In this document: positions 22,971 to 36,410 of the stretch, piece by piece
Numbering within the stretch: the stretch's first letter is position 1
Layout: every line of letters begins with the position of its first letter
NCBI GenBank assembly: GCA_023079485.1
Contig: CM041090.1
Coordinates: 38,156,874-38,220,873, forward strand
Length of the DNA stretch: 64,000 nucleotides
Direction: 5' to 3'
Source: Archilochus colubris
Lineage: Eukaryota > Chordata > Aves > Apodiformes > Trochilidae
Notes under the pieces: model-generated
Seen by the model: only the letters and a program-made list of their open reading frames with translations
Told to the model about the DNA's origin: nothing
Databases searched by the model: none
Position numbers and translations under genes: made by a program

Positions 22971-25324
22971 AGCATGCCTTTGTTTAAGACTGCCCAAGTC
23001 TATCCTAAGTAGTAAAACAATATATAGAGAGACACAAATGTCCTGTTCTGTGCTGGTGCTCAGCACACTGCAATACAGTTAATTAAGCTTTATTAGTTTG
23101 ATGTCCAGTTTTTCTGACATTGGTTTTGATCTAATCTTGCAGAATTCTAAAACTCTGCCTTTCTTCCTCTGTGTGCAAGCACATAAAGAAAGAAATATTA
23201 ATAATTTCTTTGTGTCCAGTTTCTCTAATAAGATTGGACAGATTCTCACAGTTTCTGTTGCTAATATCATTCCTGGCAAATAGAGCAGAAGGTTCAAGAG
23301 AACAAAAGAAATGATTTTAGTAATGGTGCAGACTGAGTCTGTCACTTTTCTCTCTCTTATCCTCCTACTCTTTCTGAATGTCAGAACCTCTCCCAGCACT
23401 GCCTCTTTTCAGTTTGAATTGAATTCTTGTTCTTCACCAAGGACTGTGCATGATAAGTTTTTAGATACTCCTCTGAACAGGAGCTGGAGTATTTGAGAGG
23501 CTCATCAGTGAAATTCTTACTTGTCACAGGTAATTTGGGAAGAATGAACCATTTCCAGCAAAGCTGTTTCTGCAAATTAGAAAACCTTATATCTGAATTT
23601 TCACTTAACATGTATGTCATATTTCTCTTATCCATTTTAAATCTTAAGTTGACGTTTGAGTCTATTACAGGGTAAAGGCAATAAAGAATTTAGTTTCTAA
23701 AAGACAAAGAGGGCTGCATTTAATGCAGTAGGTCTGCTCAGGTCCTCAGACCTCTATCCAGTGATGTTCTTTGGCCTGTGAATTATTGAAGTATGACAAT
23801 TTCTATAGAAGCCTGAAGATAAAATGCATTCTGTTAAAGGCAAAGGAAATAATAAATTGCTTCAAATTAAATGAATTCTTAGAAATTTAGCTAGGGTTGG
23901 ATCTCAGGAAACTGACCTTTATTCTTGTGCTCCTGTTTTGAAGGTGAGAAATAAACAGGCTGTGTTTGCAGTTTGGATGATGGCAATTACAGATATTTGA
24001 TGTACAGAACTGGACAAGAAAGCAAAAAGTAAAGAATAACAGGATTTGAACTGAAAATTGCTTGAGCAGTAACAAAATGCAGGGATTGACCTTTCTAAGA
24101 TGTGAATTTACTGAGTGTACGACAAAAACAACAGAACAGTTAGAAATAAATTATAGTTCAACATTAGAGACATATTTCAAAACAAAAAATAAAGCCAGCC
24201 TAAAGCTGCATTTTGCTCCTGACCAGCTCTACCATGGTTAAATAACCATATCTTGATTAAATAACCAAAATAATTTTCAAAATAAATAATTCCTAAGTAT
24301 CTAGCTCCAGCTTGTTTTGTCTCATGACATTCTATATAGAAGGGGTCGGGCAAGCATTGCAGTTAAATCTAATAAAGCCTATAATCATATTCATGTTAAA
24401 ATACCTTCCTGTGACTGATGTAACAGACAGCACTATTAGGCCTAAAACTTGGCTTTTTATAATACACTTGATGTACTTGAGAATAGGGTTTTCATCTGCA
24501 AATACTCAGTAAATAATTAGGCAGACCACATCCCCTGAGTGATGGACTTTAAAAAGTAGGCTGAAGGATTTTGAGATGGAAGGAGTATTGCTTTGGGTCT
24601 TTATGAATTACATTGCTTTTTCTGGAGTCATTAGGTCTGGAAAAAAAATGAAAGCTTAAATATATTCCAGGAACTGGAGCTTAAAAAAGCCCTCAGCCAA
24701 ACAGGCACAGCTGGCAATGAAATCTCCCTTATCTCCACTGAGCAGCTCATCATTTAACCAGGAACTGGAAAGGAAGGACCATTCTCTCTCTCTCTTCCTG
24801 TTTTCCATGCACAAAGAGGTTTGGATGGTTCCACCTCAGTGGTCAGGCTGGGACAATGTCCTGTACCAGCCTGTGGGGCTGGACACAGTGGGTCAGATGG
24901 TGGTGCAGAATGGCTGCCCAGCAGTGTGGCTGCCCTTTGTGACACTGTGGTTGTCCCCTGTCACGGGGGCCTCCATGGCCCTTGCACCATGTGGCATTAA
25001 CAAGACTCAGCCATCCCCTGCATCCTCTCCTGCCACAGTAAATACACCTGTGCCTTCCAGCCCACCCCTTCCCACCAGTGTTCAGTCCTGCAGATCCCTC
25101 ACTTCTTTCTGCTCTGCTGCCTGGCTGTTACTCCCAGTCCACCTGGTGTCATGGAGCAGCACAGTATTTCTGTTTAAATCAATGTTCATTAAATGTTCCT
25201 TGTCCAGGGACACGGTGGAAGACTAGAAGTGGAATCTGTAACCATCTTCATGGTTCTCTCCTGTATCATGTAGATGATCTTTAAAGTCCACAGTAGATGG
25301 TCCAGGTCTATAACTTGTACAACA

Positions 25325-25745
25325 ACCTTCCAGTATCTGAAGGGGCTACAAGAAAGCTGGGTTAGGGCTTTTTACATGAGTGTGCAGTGAGGGGACAAGA
25401 GGAAATGGTTTAAAACTTGAAGAGGGGAGATTTAGGTTGGATGTTAGGAAGAAATTCTTTCGTATGAGGGTGTTGAGACACTGGCACAGGTTGTTCAGGG
25501 AAGTTATGGGTGTCCCCTCCCTGGAAGTGTTCAAAGCCCTGCTGGATGGGGTCTTGAGCAACTTGGTCTAGTGAGAAGTGTCCCTGCCCATGGAGGGGGG
25601 TGGAACTAGATGATCTTTAAGGTCCCCTCTAACCTTAGCCATTCTATGATTCTGTGATTCTATGATTCTATACTAGATGATCTTTAGGGTGCACTAGATG
25701 GTCCTTAAGTTCCCTTCCAACCTGAACCATTCTGTGATCCCATGT
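25325..25745 (+). mobile_element. CR1 LINE 3' end with a duplicated tail
   Basis: A sense CR1 begins near 25325 (CTTCCAGTATCTGAAGGGGC) and reaches its 3' tail at 25671 (repeated TGATTCTATGATTCTAT). A second, degenerate copy of the terminal 70 bases follows at 25672-25745. A similar TAGATGATCTTTAAAGTCC scrap sits upstream at about 25270. Either the tail was duplicated or several insertions overlap. Confidence 0.82.
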
Positions 25746-26109
25746 TTGTCACAGGATGATTCTTTTGGCCAGGCCAAGGCATCTGTTGCTCCTGTGGTCA
25801 CTGCAAACCCCTCCCCATCCCATTCAGCACTTACCAGGGTGCTAATGCTGTCACCAACCATGTCTGTGTTCTTGAGGCACATCAAGAAACCTGGCATACA
25901 GCCCAAGGCTGGAGCTCAGATTCTGCAACAATAATGTTTATGTTGGCAGCCTTAGAATAGAAACTCATATTCACTCCAGCTGCCTGGTGTGATTCGAGTA
26001 ATTAATTCAGCTTTTCCAGTGGTAAGAGTTTGTTGATCCAGCTTGTTGCTCTTCCTGTTGCAAGACACATCAGTAACTTGGAAAAAAAAAACAACTGGCT
26101 AGGCAGTCA

Positions 26110-26660
26110 CAGCAGTGAGGAGGTTGGAAGGGATCCTCTGTTCTGCTCTGCTGAGACCCCACCTGCAGTACTGTGTCCAGCTCTGGAGCCCTCAGGAAAG
26201 GAAAGACATGGACCTGTTGGCCACAGAAATGGTCTGGAGGCAGGAACACTCCTGTGAAGACAGGCTGAGAGTTGGGGTTGTTCAGTCTGGAGAAGAGAAG
26301 GCTCTGGGGGCGCCTTGTTGTAGCCTTCCTGTACTTAAAGAACTTATAAGAAAGATGGGGACAGACTTTTTAGTAGGGCCTGTAGTGATAGGATGAGGGT
26401 TGATGGTTTTAGACTCAGAAGGCAGACTCAGACAAGATATAAGAAAGAAATTTTTGCAATGAGAGTGGTGAAACACTGGCAGAGGCTGCTCAGGGAGGTG
26501 GTAGATGTCCCATCCCTGGAAACATTCAAGACAAGGCTGGATGTGGCTCTGAGCAACCTGATCTAATCAAAGAGGTCTCTTCTCACTGTAGGAGGGTTGG
26601 ACTAGATGTGACCTTGAAAGGTCCCTACCAACCCCAATGAACAGCTTTGTAAGTCTGTAC
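26110..26660 (+). mobile_element. CR1 LINE fragment, older copy
   Basis: About 550 bases of diverged sense CR1, from the CCCACCTGCAGTACTGTGTC region of ORF2 through AGAGGCTGCTCAGGGAGGTG to AAAGGTCCCTACCAACCCC. Many indels and no long frame, so it is older than the 56-60 kb copies. Confidence 0.88.
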
Positions 26661-29209
26661 AGAAAGAGGAACTGCAGGTGTTTAACTCTCCATGTTGTAA
26701 TCTGAGCCCTCAAATTTTGTATTTATGGAATTTCTGTTTTAACGACAGGAACTCTGCCCAAAAGTAAATGTGTGTAAATGGAGTGCCCTGGGTTACAGAA
26801 AACCCACTTATTTTCTGTATATATCTATAACTGAAATTCACAGCTTCCTCTATATACTGTTTTCTTGCTGCAGTGTTGTTCTTTCCAGCATCAAAGCCTC
26901 ACCACCTTTGCACTCAGCTCACCCATGGTGAGGAAGGAGATTGTCTGTGTTGTTTTAGAGCATACAAAATACAGCAAAATGCTGGCTGTGAAATGTCACC
27001 CACTGTTGCTTTGAGGGTAGAAGGGACACAGATCTTCATGGAGCAGTCTGATAGAGCTTTTGTTTTTTTCTTTGACCTTTGTCATTCACATTGGATGGTT
27101 ATGGATTCATGCCATGGATTTAAACCCAGCTATGAAGCTCAGTTGCTTTGGGCCCTACCTTGAATCCAGAATCAAAACCCTCTGGCTACTTCTCTTTACC
27201 CTCTGGCTGATTTTTAACAGATAAACACATTTTACTTGAATTTACTTCTTTGTTTTAAAATTTCTTCAGTTCCCATCACATTTTCTACTGAAAATTTATC
27301 AATAACACCAAAAATGTCATGGTGTGCAACCAGAACAACAGTTCTGGTGGCTGTAGCAAAGAAAAGAAGTAGAAATACTGCTAAAACTAGTTCAGGATAT
27401 TTGCAATTAATCTGCTTACTCTGAACTTCACTATTCAAGCAGGTCAGGACACAGGATCTTCGTGGCATGGTAGCACTGAATCTCTGTGGGTTCATGGAGA
27501 TCTGGGCTGCAGACAAGAACTGCTCAGCTCCTGTCCTCTACCTGCCTGGCTGGACACAGCCTTCCTGTCTGCATGCCCTGCGAGTGTGGAGCCTCACACC
27601 TCCCAGCTTCCCAGAGAGGGTGGAAGAATGGGCTTGTGTTGAAGTTACTGAACTGAGATGCTTCCAGGCTGAAAAAGTGAAGAATTTTTTTCTTTAAACA
27701 AATGTGATTTCACCTGACCTTCAGGACATCTGCCCACTTCAGCTTTCCCCCTGCAAATGGGGTACCATCAGGCTAAGTTGGTTGGATACCAAGTGGTAGG
27801 AAGGAAAACATAATTATTTAAGAAAAAACAACCCAAAACCTGCTTCCTAGGCAGAGCTCATCTCTTGTTAAGTAGGTCAGAGTTGTTACAGACAACAGCA
27901 GTAGCCATACTAACAATAGGCTCTGGCTTGTTTAATAGATCCTGCTAACATTTAAGTCCTTTTTTCCCCTTTTAAAATTTCCATTTTGAAGTCAGGTGAT
28001 TCATGATAAGTATTTTTATTTATTTATTTTTTTTTTTTCCTTTGGCAGTTAGCACACGGAGCCAGCATCTCAGCAGCAGCACTGGGAAGCAGTGGTGGTG
28101 ACTCCAGGTCCTCAGGTCTCTGAAGGAAGCACCCATGGAGGTGTCCCTGGAATTAAGGAGGAAATGGAGGTTTTAATGAAGCAGACTCCATTCTTCGGAG
28201 GGGTGAAAGGAGGTAAGGGAAGCTCCTGTTGCTTATGTGATTATTGCTAATTACTGTAATTGAAGATCCTCATGACAGGAATACTTGGTGCCTGAGGTAA
28301 AGCTTCTCTGCTTCCATTTTTCTTTTCAACTGTCTCGTGGTGCCCCCTCGAGGTAGGAGAGCATCCCGGTTTGTTTGCTCGTTTACAACAGGCAGAGCAC
28401 AAACTGGGAACACAGACCTGGGTGGAGAGGATGAGAAATTGCTGTTTGCTTGGAAAAACAAATTGAATTTGTTATAAAGTCCATGCAAAGTCAGTGGTTT
28501 TTTGAGTTCACATTTTAAAAAAAATTGTGCCGATCCTACTGCCTCCAGCTTTTCCACTACAAAGGACACAGAAAGCACTGGGGATGATGATGCTTTGCAG
28601 TGCCCTGAGGCCACAAAGGTGAATTTCACCTGAGTGTGAGACAGAGGATCACGGCAAGGTTAAAGTCTGGCTGTTTCCATGCAGGAAGGGAACATTTCCC
28701 ACAACACGCTCTGGTGTCCTTGAAGCTGAGCACAGAGCACATGAGGAAATGCTGACATGTTTGGCTACTACACTGCACTGGGAAACCTTGATATGTCCCT
28801 TGATATGGGAAACCAGGACAATGTCTGGGCTCATATCAAATAGAGGGGGTTGTGCTTGTGGGTGGAAGCCAAACACCTTGGCTGTGATCACCACCTTACT
28901 GTGAAGGACTGCAAGCTGTACATCTCTCTTTAAAAATTACTATTGAATGTTTGGTCTTGAAATATCTCTTGCCAGCTGTCAGCAGATTGTCCTTCCAAAA
29001 GTGCCTCATCTTAAATCCAACAAGGAGCAAGGACTGGCAGTTTGGTGAGTCCTTAAGAGTCAGTGAAGAGTCACTTTTGGTTTGGACTAGAACAGTTTGG
29101 ACTGATCCCATTCCATGGGAGTTTCAGGTGAATAGACACAGGAAGCAATTGTTGGCTGTTTTACTAAAGTCTGAGTCATTTCAGACCTCCTGACACCTCT
29201 TCCAGGTGT

Positions 29210-29485
29210 CATAGAATCACAGAATGGTTTAGGTTGGAAAGGACCTTAAAGATCATCCAGTTCCAACCCCCTGCCATGAGCAGGGACACCTCTCACTAGA
29301 CCAGGTTGCTCCAAGCCCCATCCACTCTGGCCTTGAACACTTCCAGGGATGGGAAGCGTTGGGGCAGCCCCAGCTTCTCTGGGCAGCCTGTTCCAGCCTC
29401 ACCACCCTCACACTAAAGAATTTCTTCTTAATGTCTAACCTAAATCTACCCTCTTGCAATTTAAAACCACCCAGGAACCCCAACA
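29210..29485 (-). mobile_element. CR1 LINE 3' fragment
   Basis: Antisense CR1: ATAGAATCACAGAATGGTTT, AGGTTGGAAAGGACCTTAAA, CCCTGCCATGAGCAGGGACA, then AATTTCTTCTTAATGTCTAA. It is truncated near 29485. Confidence 0.88.
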
Positions 29486-29489
29486 GCAA

Positions 29490-32400
29490 TTGGTCACTGT
29501 GAAGCCTGTTATGTCCATTGGACCAAACCCTCTGTTTTTGGGTTAACAATATTCCCTTCAGACTGGATGAGCACAGAGTGCTTAACTGGACTTGCTCTGA
29601 GAGCAAGCAGGGGCTGTGACTCCCTGCAGAGAGGCTGCACCCAGAGAACCCATGAGCCCCCCCAGCAGGGTGGGGTGATGAATTTGACTTAATGGGGTTG
29701 CCTTAAAAAGTTGTATGACACCTTTTCTCCTCCTGATAGCATTACAGCTGTGATTTTCTGAGGCACCTGAACCTGTAGGCACCTCAGGAGCAAGATTTTC
29801 TCAGTGAAGGGCTTTTTGCTGTCATTTTCCTCAGCTGTTAATACAGATTGTGGACTTCAGGAGCTACAACCCTGTCTCCATCCAGTCTTTTATGTGCAGC
29901 TCAGTTTTGGAGTTTGGAAAGCTTTTCATGTGTTGATTTTGTGCCCAGGCTGGAGACATTTTAAACATACCCTTTTTTTTTTTTTTTGTCTCTGCTTCTT
30001 ATATATAACTTCTGATGGGGACAGTTGGAAATAATGTAAACAAATGCTGAACAACATGCTGAATCTGAATGCAGAAATCCTCTCCACAGAGCTGTAAATT
30101 GGAAGACTTCAAGCTCCTGTTGTGTTGAAAAGAGGGACTCTTGGGCCCAACAAGGGGTAAGATGTTAATAAAACCTTTGTTCACTGCTACAATAGGGAAC
30201 AGCTAAGTGTGGTTTGGGGTTTCTGCCAAGTTAACCCTGACTTACTCCCATTGTCACAAGTACTGCTAAGAACCCCTTTAACATGTTATTAAAGGTAAAC
30301 AAAAAACAGTTAATACTTTTCATTTTTAATGCTGTATTTAAAGCAAAAGCTTTAATTTTAAAAACATACTTTATTCCCTTTCCTGGTTGCTAGACTAAGA
30401 GCTTCAAAGAAACATGTTTCACGTGATGTTAGCTTTCTTTTTCTGGGGAAAAAACAAAGTTAGCTCAAGTGGTCTGAAACTGGCACTGTCCTTAGCATTA
30501 CTGGAGTCTTATTTTCTTCAGTATGAAAGTGCAGGTGTTCTGAGTCCTCCCCAGACACATGCTAACCTGGCTTATGAATTTCTTCCTGTGGTCTGTTCGT
30601 CTCTGCCCATCCAAGCTCTCTCACCATGTTCTTATGAGCTCCTTGGGGCAGGAACCATGTGCAGCACGTTGAGATCTATGACCAGGCAGAATTCCTGTGA
30701 TACTGTGATTAATAACAGCAAAAAGCCATGGAGAAATAAGACAACATTCAATCAGCATTTCAACTTCTTAGGAAAATGAGAGACAGCTTCTGTTTACAAT
30801 CCTGCCTTTCATTTGCAACTGTGATGTTAGGGGATCAGAGGCTTCTCAAAGGGTCTTGGAAACCCTTTGGATGAGTCTGAGGTTGCAGGAGATATTGTAT
30901 TAGGTGCACCTCCACAAGATGCTGACAGTGGTGTGATGATGGTCATCATACCACTTCCCACTTCCCTTGGCAACTCTGGAAGAAAGGATGGAGAGAGGTT
31001 GCAGGTGTACCTGGGTACTCTGGTCAGGTCAGGATGCCTTGAGCATTGGGCCACAGAGGTCTGGTGGTGTCATGTTTAAAAGCAGGCTGGGAGAGCACAC
31101 TTGGGTGACAGTCACACTCCTTTCAGCCCTCATACTCTTCTCTGCTCTTCTCTGTGTCACTCTTTCTTATAGGGAAAGGTGGAATCTTTATTATGGTAGA
31201 ATTAACTAATCAAATTATGCTGTTGGTGATTTCAATTATAAATGTTTCCTTCCTTTCTTTCCATTTGTTTTCTTGGCAGGACCTAGAGGATCTCTCCCAA
31301 GAGTTCCTTTCACATAGATATGCACAGAATGAATAGTTTATCTCCAGCTCCTGGTGACTTTCATGAATAATTTGATGTAAAAAGCTAAATTGGACTTCTG
31401 ATGTCTTGGATAACTTGGGAGTACCAGCTTTTAATATTCCAGCCACAGACCAACACAGTCTTTCTAGACTAAAGCATCCTTTAATCCTTTATGGCTTCCA
31501 CACACTTGGAACTTTTCTTGGAAATTTCCACTGCCTTATTTTTCCCTCTTTAGTTCCCTGCCTGCTTCAGGCTGGCAGAACATCTCTTCTAGAGGAAAAA
31601 CTATTTACTTAAAGAAGATTTCATGGGACTTACAATCCTGTTTTTACTGTTTCTGGTTCACCACCCCAAGTATACAGCAGAAGATGGCATGGTCACTCCT
31701 GAAGGTGAGCAGCTTGTTTTAAAGGGGTTATTCATCTGCCCAGCCTCACTGAAGACAAACAGATTTGCTTCTCTGAGTAATGCCACACATGTGCCTAAAT
31801 GATGGCAGGAGACTGAAAGGAGTAGAAATAATAGCACTGCTTCATCTCTGACAGAGCAGCGCCAACAAAATAATGAAGCCATGTGAATAAAGAACCAACA
31901 TAATAATCAAGCTCTAACCAGTTTTGGAAAATTAGCACTTCTTCCATAACAGTAATGGCTGCTGGGAAAATGGTACAAAATATTAACTGTCAGGTTAAGC
32001 ACACCTTAATCAACATGTGCCAAGTCCCACTGATGTGTCCTCAAACCTGTTACTTACGTCCTTGTTAAGGCCAATTAAACAAACAAAATTTTACAGCCTA
32101 ACAGCATAAACCACGCAAATAACATAAAGGAGCCATAATGGTTGGATGGGTGGGTGTTTAGCCCTTCTTGATTTAAAACAGTGAAGTGAAAAATGTTGGA
32201 GCTCTTGAAGGTGATTTTGAAGATGAGGAAGTGACTGTGCTACACAAACAGCAATCAGAGACAATTAAGAGAACTGGGACAAGTGCCTCATTCTCTCCGC
32301 AGAGCGCATGGGAAATTGCGCTTTATATTTCAGTCTCGTTGCATTTCAAATAAGGCACCCAGCTATGTCATTTTTCAAGTCCAACTCAAATCAAAAGATA

Positions 32401-35400
32401 TTGCTTAAAATCTTCCTATTACTCCAGAAGTGAAAGGAATGATTGTCTATGCTGATGAGCCTGGAAGATTGTCGTGGAAAGAATTTGACGGTTTCGTCTC
32501 CCAGTCCCATTATAATGTTATTACTGCCCCTGAAGAGGACTGACAGGGCCTGAATGCCAGTGTAAGTATGGGGGTAGTTTAGGATGGCTTTTTGCTCCTG
32601 CAGATTTCATGTTGTTTCTCTGCACAGTAGAGAAACTGTGCACTACGATGTGCATGTCTTTTCTTTTAGAGCTTATTCTGATGATGGATCTTATTGACAA
32701 AGCAACAGAAAATACAAGCAAGTAAGAATAAAAAACAGCCATAAAAATTGAATGAAAAAGAGTGAAACTAGGAAAATCTGGGAATAATTTTCTATGTCTA
32801 ATTATAACTCTATGCAGAATGCCCAGCTCATGGGTTATACTTTTTCAGGAACTTTCTGGTGCATACAGAAAGGTTTCATTCAGTATGTGATTCAGAAACT
32901 CCCTGATGTGCTGAAGTGGCCTCACTTTTGTAGCCTTCTTTGCAAAGACAGATGTGCAGTGGGCTTTCAGAGCTCTTGTAAATCTTTTGGTTTGCCCTAA
33001 TATGCACTTCTAAAATGTGCTTAAATACTGAATTAAGAGACAAATTTTTGCTGCAAATGTTTGTCTGCATGTCAGCTGTGTAATACAATAACTTTTGCTG
33101 GTGTTTATCCCCTTAACTATGAATAAAAAGTAATTGGGAAGTAAGATTACTTAATTAAGTTATTTAATAGAACATCAGTACTTATTTATGTGATGCATAT
33201 GTAAGACAGATTGTTTACTTAAAAAAAACCCCTCAAAACATAGAGGCTGAAGGAGGGGTTCTGGGCTGGGACAGGGCTCAGTGGTGCCAGGAACAGGGAT
33301 GTGGTGTGTTGCCTCTGGGTCAGTGCTCAGCTAAATGCCTGTGTCTGTGTTTCCACCTTGCTGCAGTGCCAGGCAACCTTCCTACAACCAGGCCTGACTT
33401 CTCTGCTCACCAGCATGCCAGCTGTAAGGTGGAGGGGCTGTGTTACATACACAGAAGGGATGCAAGCTTTGCCTTACAGCAATTTACCAAAGGAAGTATT
33501 AATGTCAATCTCACTTCACCATTTTCTTTGCTTAACTCATTTTAAATTTCCTTTCAGTTTCTTTTAAATACCTTTTTTAAATAAAAAAGGCTCTTAATGT
33601 ACATGTTGAATTATATTAATCAATAAAAAGTTAATATTAGATCTCTCCAGTCAGGTAGTCAACCCTGCATGAACTAGATCATCTTGGAAAACAGGAAACT
33701 AAATCAATTATTTCCAGATTAAAGATTTAAACTTTTACCTTCCTTTGTGTAGCAACAGACTGATACATTATGATTACAAGGACAACCTGGTGCTTGCTCT
33801 CAGTCTAGTCCATAAACTACCCAGATCTGTGAAAAAAAAAATCCCAGTGTCTTGTTGATTTGTGAGGGCTGCAGAGCAAATGTGCCCAGTGAGATGAAGA
33901 CCAATTTGTCAAGGAAAGAGTCTGCTGCTGAGCCAGGGATGGTAGAAGTCATTTACAAATTTTCATGACCCCAACAAGAAGCCTTTCCCACTGTGGTGCC
34001 AGAAGACAAGTTCAGCTAGATCATTCACATACAAAACTACATAAAAGAAAGAAAAATACTGAAAAACCACATTCACTGCTCACAGAACTCCCTACCCAGA
34101 GTCAGGATGGATAATGTCTGCAGCAGAAAGCTTACTAATTTCAGTGAGACTTCCCTTGGAGTGTGGTACTACTCTATTTATACTGGCAATGTTGGGTCCT
34201 GGCCTGCTTGTTTTAAACCACCTCTGGCAAAAATACATATATGGGCAAATTCTGGTCACAGTAAAACTAGTGGGAGTTCTGTGAGTTAGTTTGTTTGTTA
34301 TACAACAGCACAACTTTTCCCTGCATTTTCATGTACCTCAACTATGTAGCTCCAAACTGAAAGCAACACATTTATGTAGATAAAAATGATGGATATAGAA
34401 ACGCAATGTTTATTATTTTATATTCCCTAGTAACACCATGGCTCTCCACTAGTATCTTGCTGTCATTTTCTGAAACAGTTTTGAAAGGCCAAAGGGAGCA
34501 AAATACCAACCTGAGATAACAGTCTAGCAAGAAAAGCCATGCTGTCACTGTAAAGGGACCTCTAGCAGAAGAAGTGACACTTGTAGTTACTGAGACTGTC
34601 AGTCCAAATCCAGGTTGCTTTGGTACCCCAGATAAAGATGAGGCCAACTTAAGAGCTGTGTTGCCATGCAGACAGATTGACAGATTGGTGAGCAACACAA
34701 AGACCGTGCAGGAGCATCCAGGGTGGATTCTGGAGGCAGCAATGATTCCCAGGTGGGAGGCTGCAAACATCTGGTCAGCCTCAATATTTTTAAAAATCAG
34801 TTTCTCTTTTAGGAAATGCTGCAGTTTGCTTGGTTCTAGATGTTTGTTTGGATATGGCCAAACACTCCAGAAATAGGAAGGGGTGTTGCCATTTAAGGGT
34901 AGTAAATTTGGCTTGAGCTGCACAAAAAAGAAATGAAGAAGGGGCGTTTCCTCCAAGCCTTGGAGGAGAAGGATGAGGAATGGTAAGGGAATTTCTTTGT
35001 GCTTTTCTGTGGCACAATAAACAGATCCCACACATTGCTGAGCAGCAGAGGGACTGCCAAAGCTGCTTGTCAGAGGTGGGGAGAAAATCTTACCTTGGAT
35101 TTAGGGGCTGGAATTAATCACACTTCAGCCTTCCTCTTCAAAGAGGATCAGTGCTGGGGTAGGGGAACTGTGGCACAACTCCTTTCCTGGGACAAGGGTA
35201 GCATTTATCAGACAGGATAAACTTGGACTTGTAGTACAAGCTGGAAAAATGAAACCAAAATGCAAAAATGAAAGGTGAAAATCTGATGCCAGTGCATTTT
35301 GATTTTGTGGTTTATAGTTTAAAAGAATTTGTCTGAATTTCAATGATTAGGTTTAAGTGATTTATTTCCTGGCACACCACACTTAAATGGTTAAATTAAA

Positions 35401-36330
35401 TGATTCAACTGTAAGTAAAACTGGGGCTGCTGTATAGGAATTTGGATAATTAGTTCTCACATGCATCAGCATCCCTTTGACTCAGAATCATGTCTTGTCA
35501 CAAACTGGGTTAGAAAGGGACAGGATGAGTGAAGGGACATAAAAGAGTACAAGCATTTCCTTTTTGGAAGTGGTTTAGATTTGCTAAATTAGAAAAATAT
35601 TGCCAACTAAGAGCACTGATTTATTCCTGGGTTCATCTCTTTCAGTGCAGCAAAGAGATAACAAGAAATGAAGAAATTACACCAGCAGACACCCACCCCT
35701 GCTGCTGGTATATATTTACTTATCTGAAACTTTTGTCCTCCCACCTGCATATGATCAGATTAATATTGTGGGATCTGTTAGGGCTGTGCATGTCTAAGTT
35801 ACAAAACAGCACCCCAGGAGTGTGTGTTGATAGGGAAGAAAAAATTAAAAGCAGCACCTTTAATGGATACTAGCATATTACACTATTTTTTAAAGTTAAT
35901 GGAAGAAAAAGTACCTTCCTATTCAATACACTTGCCTAAGACCTTTGTTCTTCTGTTAGAGACAACCAATTCCTGTTAATTTTGCATTGAGGTGGGCAAG
36001 CAGCTGCACTTTCTGGGCTTATGCTTGCAAGATTATGCTTACAAGCCTAGTAATAATTACATATCTACATTACATTAAATAAAAGAAATACACTGAATGA
36101 AAACAAAGGATGATGAATGAGGTTGACAGTAAAACAATCAAGTTGTTTATATTTTAGGTTGAAATCCTGATCTGAGGACTTAATCACCATACCAAAACCG
36201 GATGACCGATGAATGCTTCTGGTGTCATCTCAGGACAAGACTTTGGGACATTCCTCCCACTTCCATGGCCTCCATATTTCCCACATAAAGGTAATATTCA
36301 CAAAGATGTTGGTGTGTTGCATTCAGGAAG
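29490..36330. other. Gene-poor unique DNA
   Basis: Nothing recognisable on either strand. The longest open frame is 219 codons on the minus strand (35031-34372). I could not match it to a family and treat it as chance or a non-coding transcript. Simple T-rich tracts at about 29972-29987. Confidence 0.55.
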
Positions 36331-36334
36331 GCTT

Positions 36335-36410
36335 TGATTGGGTTGAAAGGTTGGCCCAGATGATCCTTGAGGTCCTGTGCAACCTGGTATTCTATTATTT
36401 GGATCATCAG
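36335..36410 (+). mobile_element. Degenerate CR1 tail
   Basis: Only the terminal motif is recognisable: GGTTGGCCCAGATGATCCTT, then GAGGTCCTGTGCAACCTGGT and ATTCTATT. It fits an old CR1 3' end, but the match is short. Confidence 0.5.

Noticed and set aside
24717..25226. 169-codon plus-strand frame
   Set aside because: Ser/Pro/Leu-rich, no family resemblance, no splice or promoter context, and it runs up to a CR1. Probably chance.
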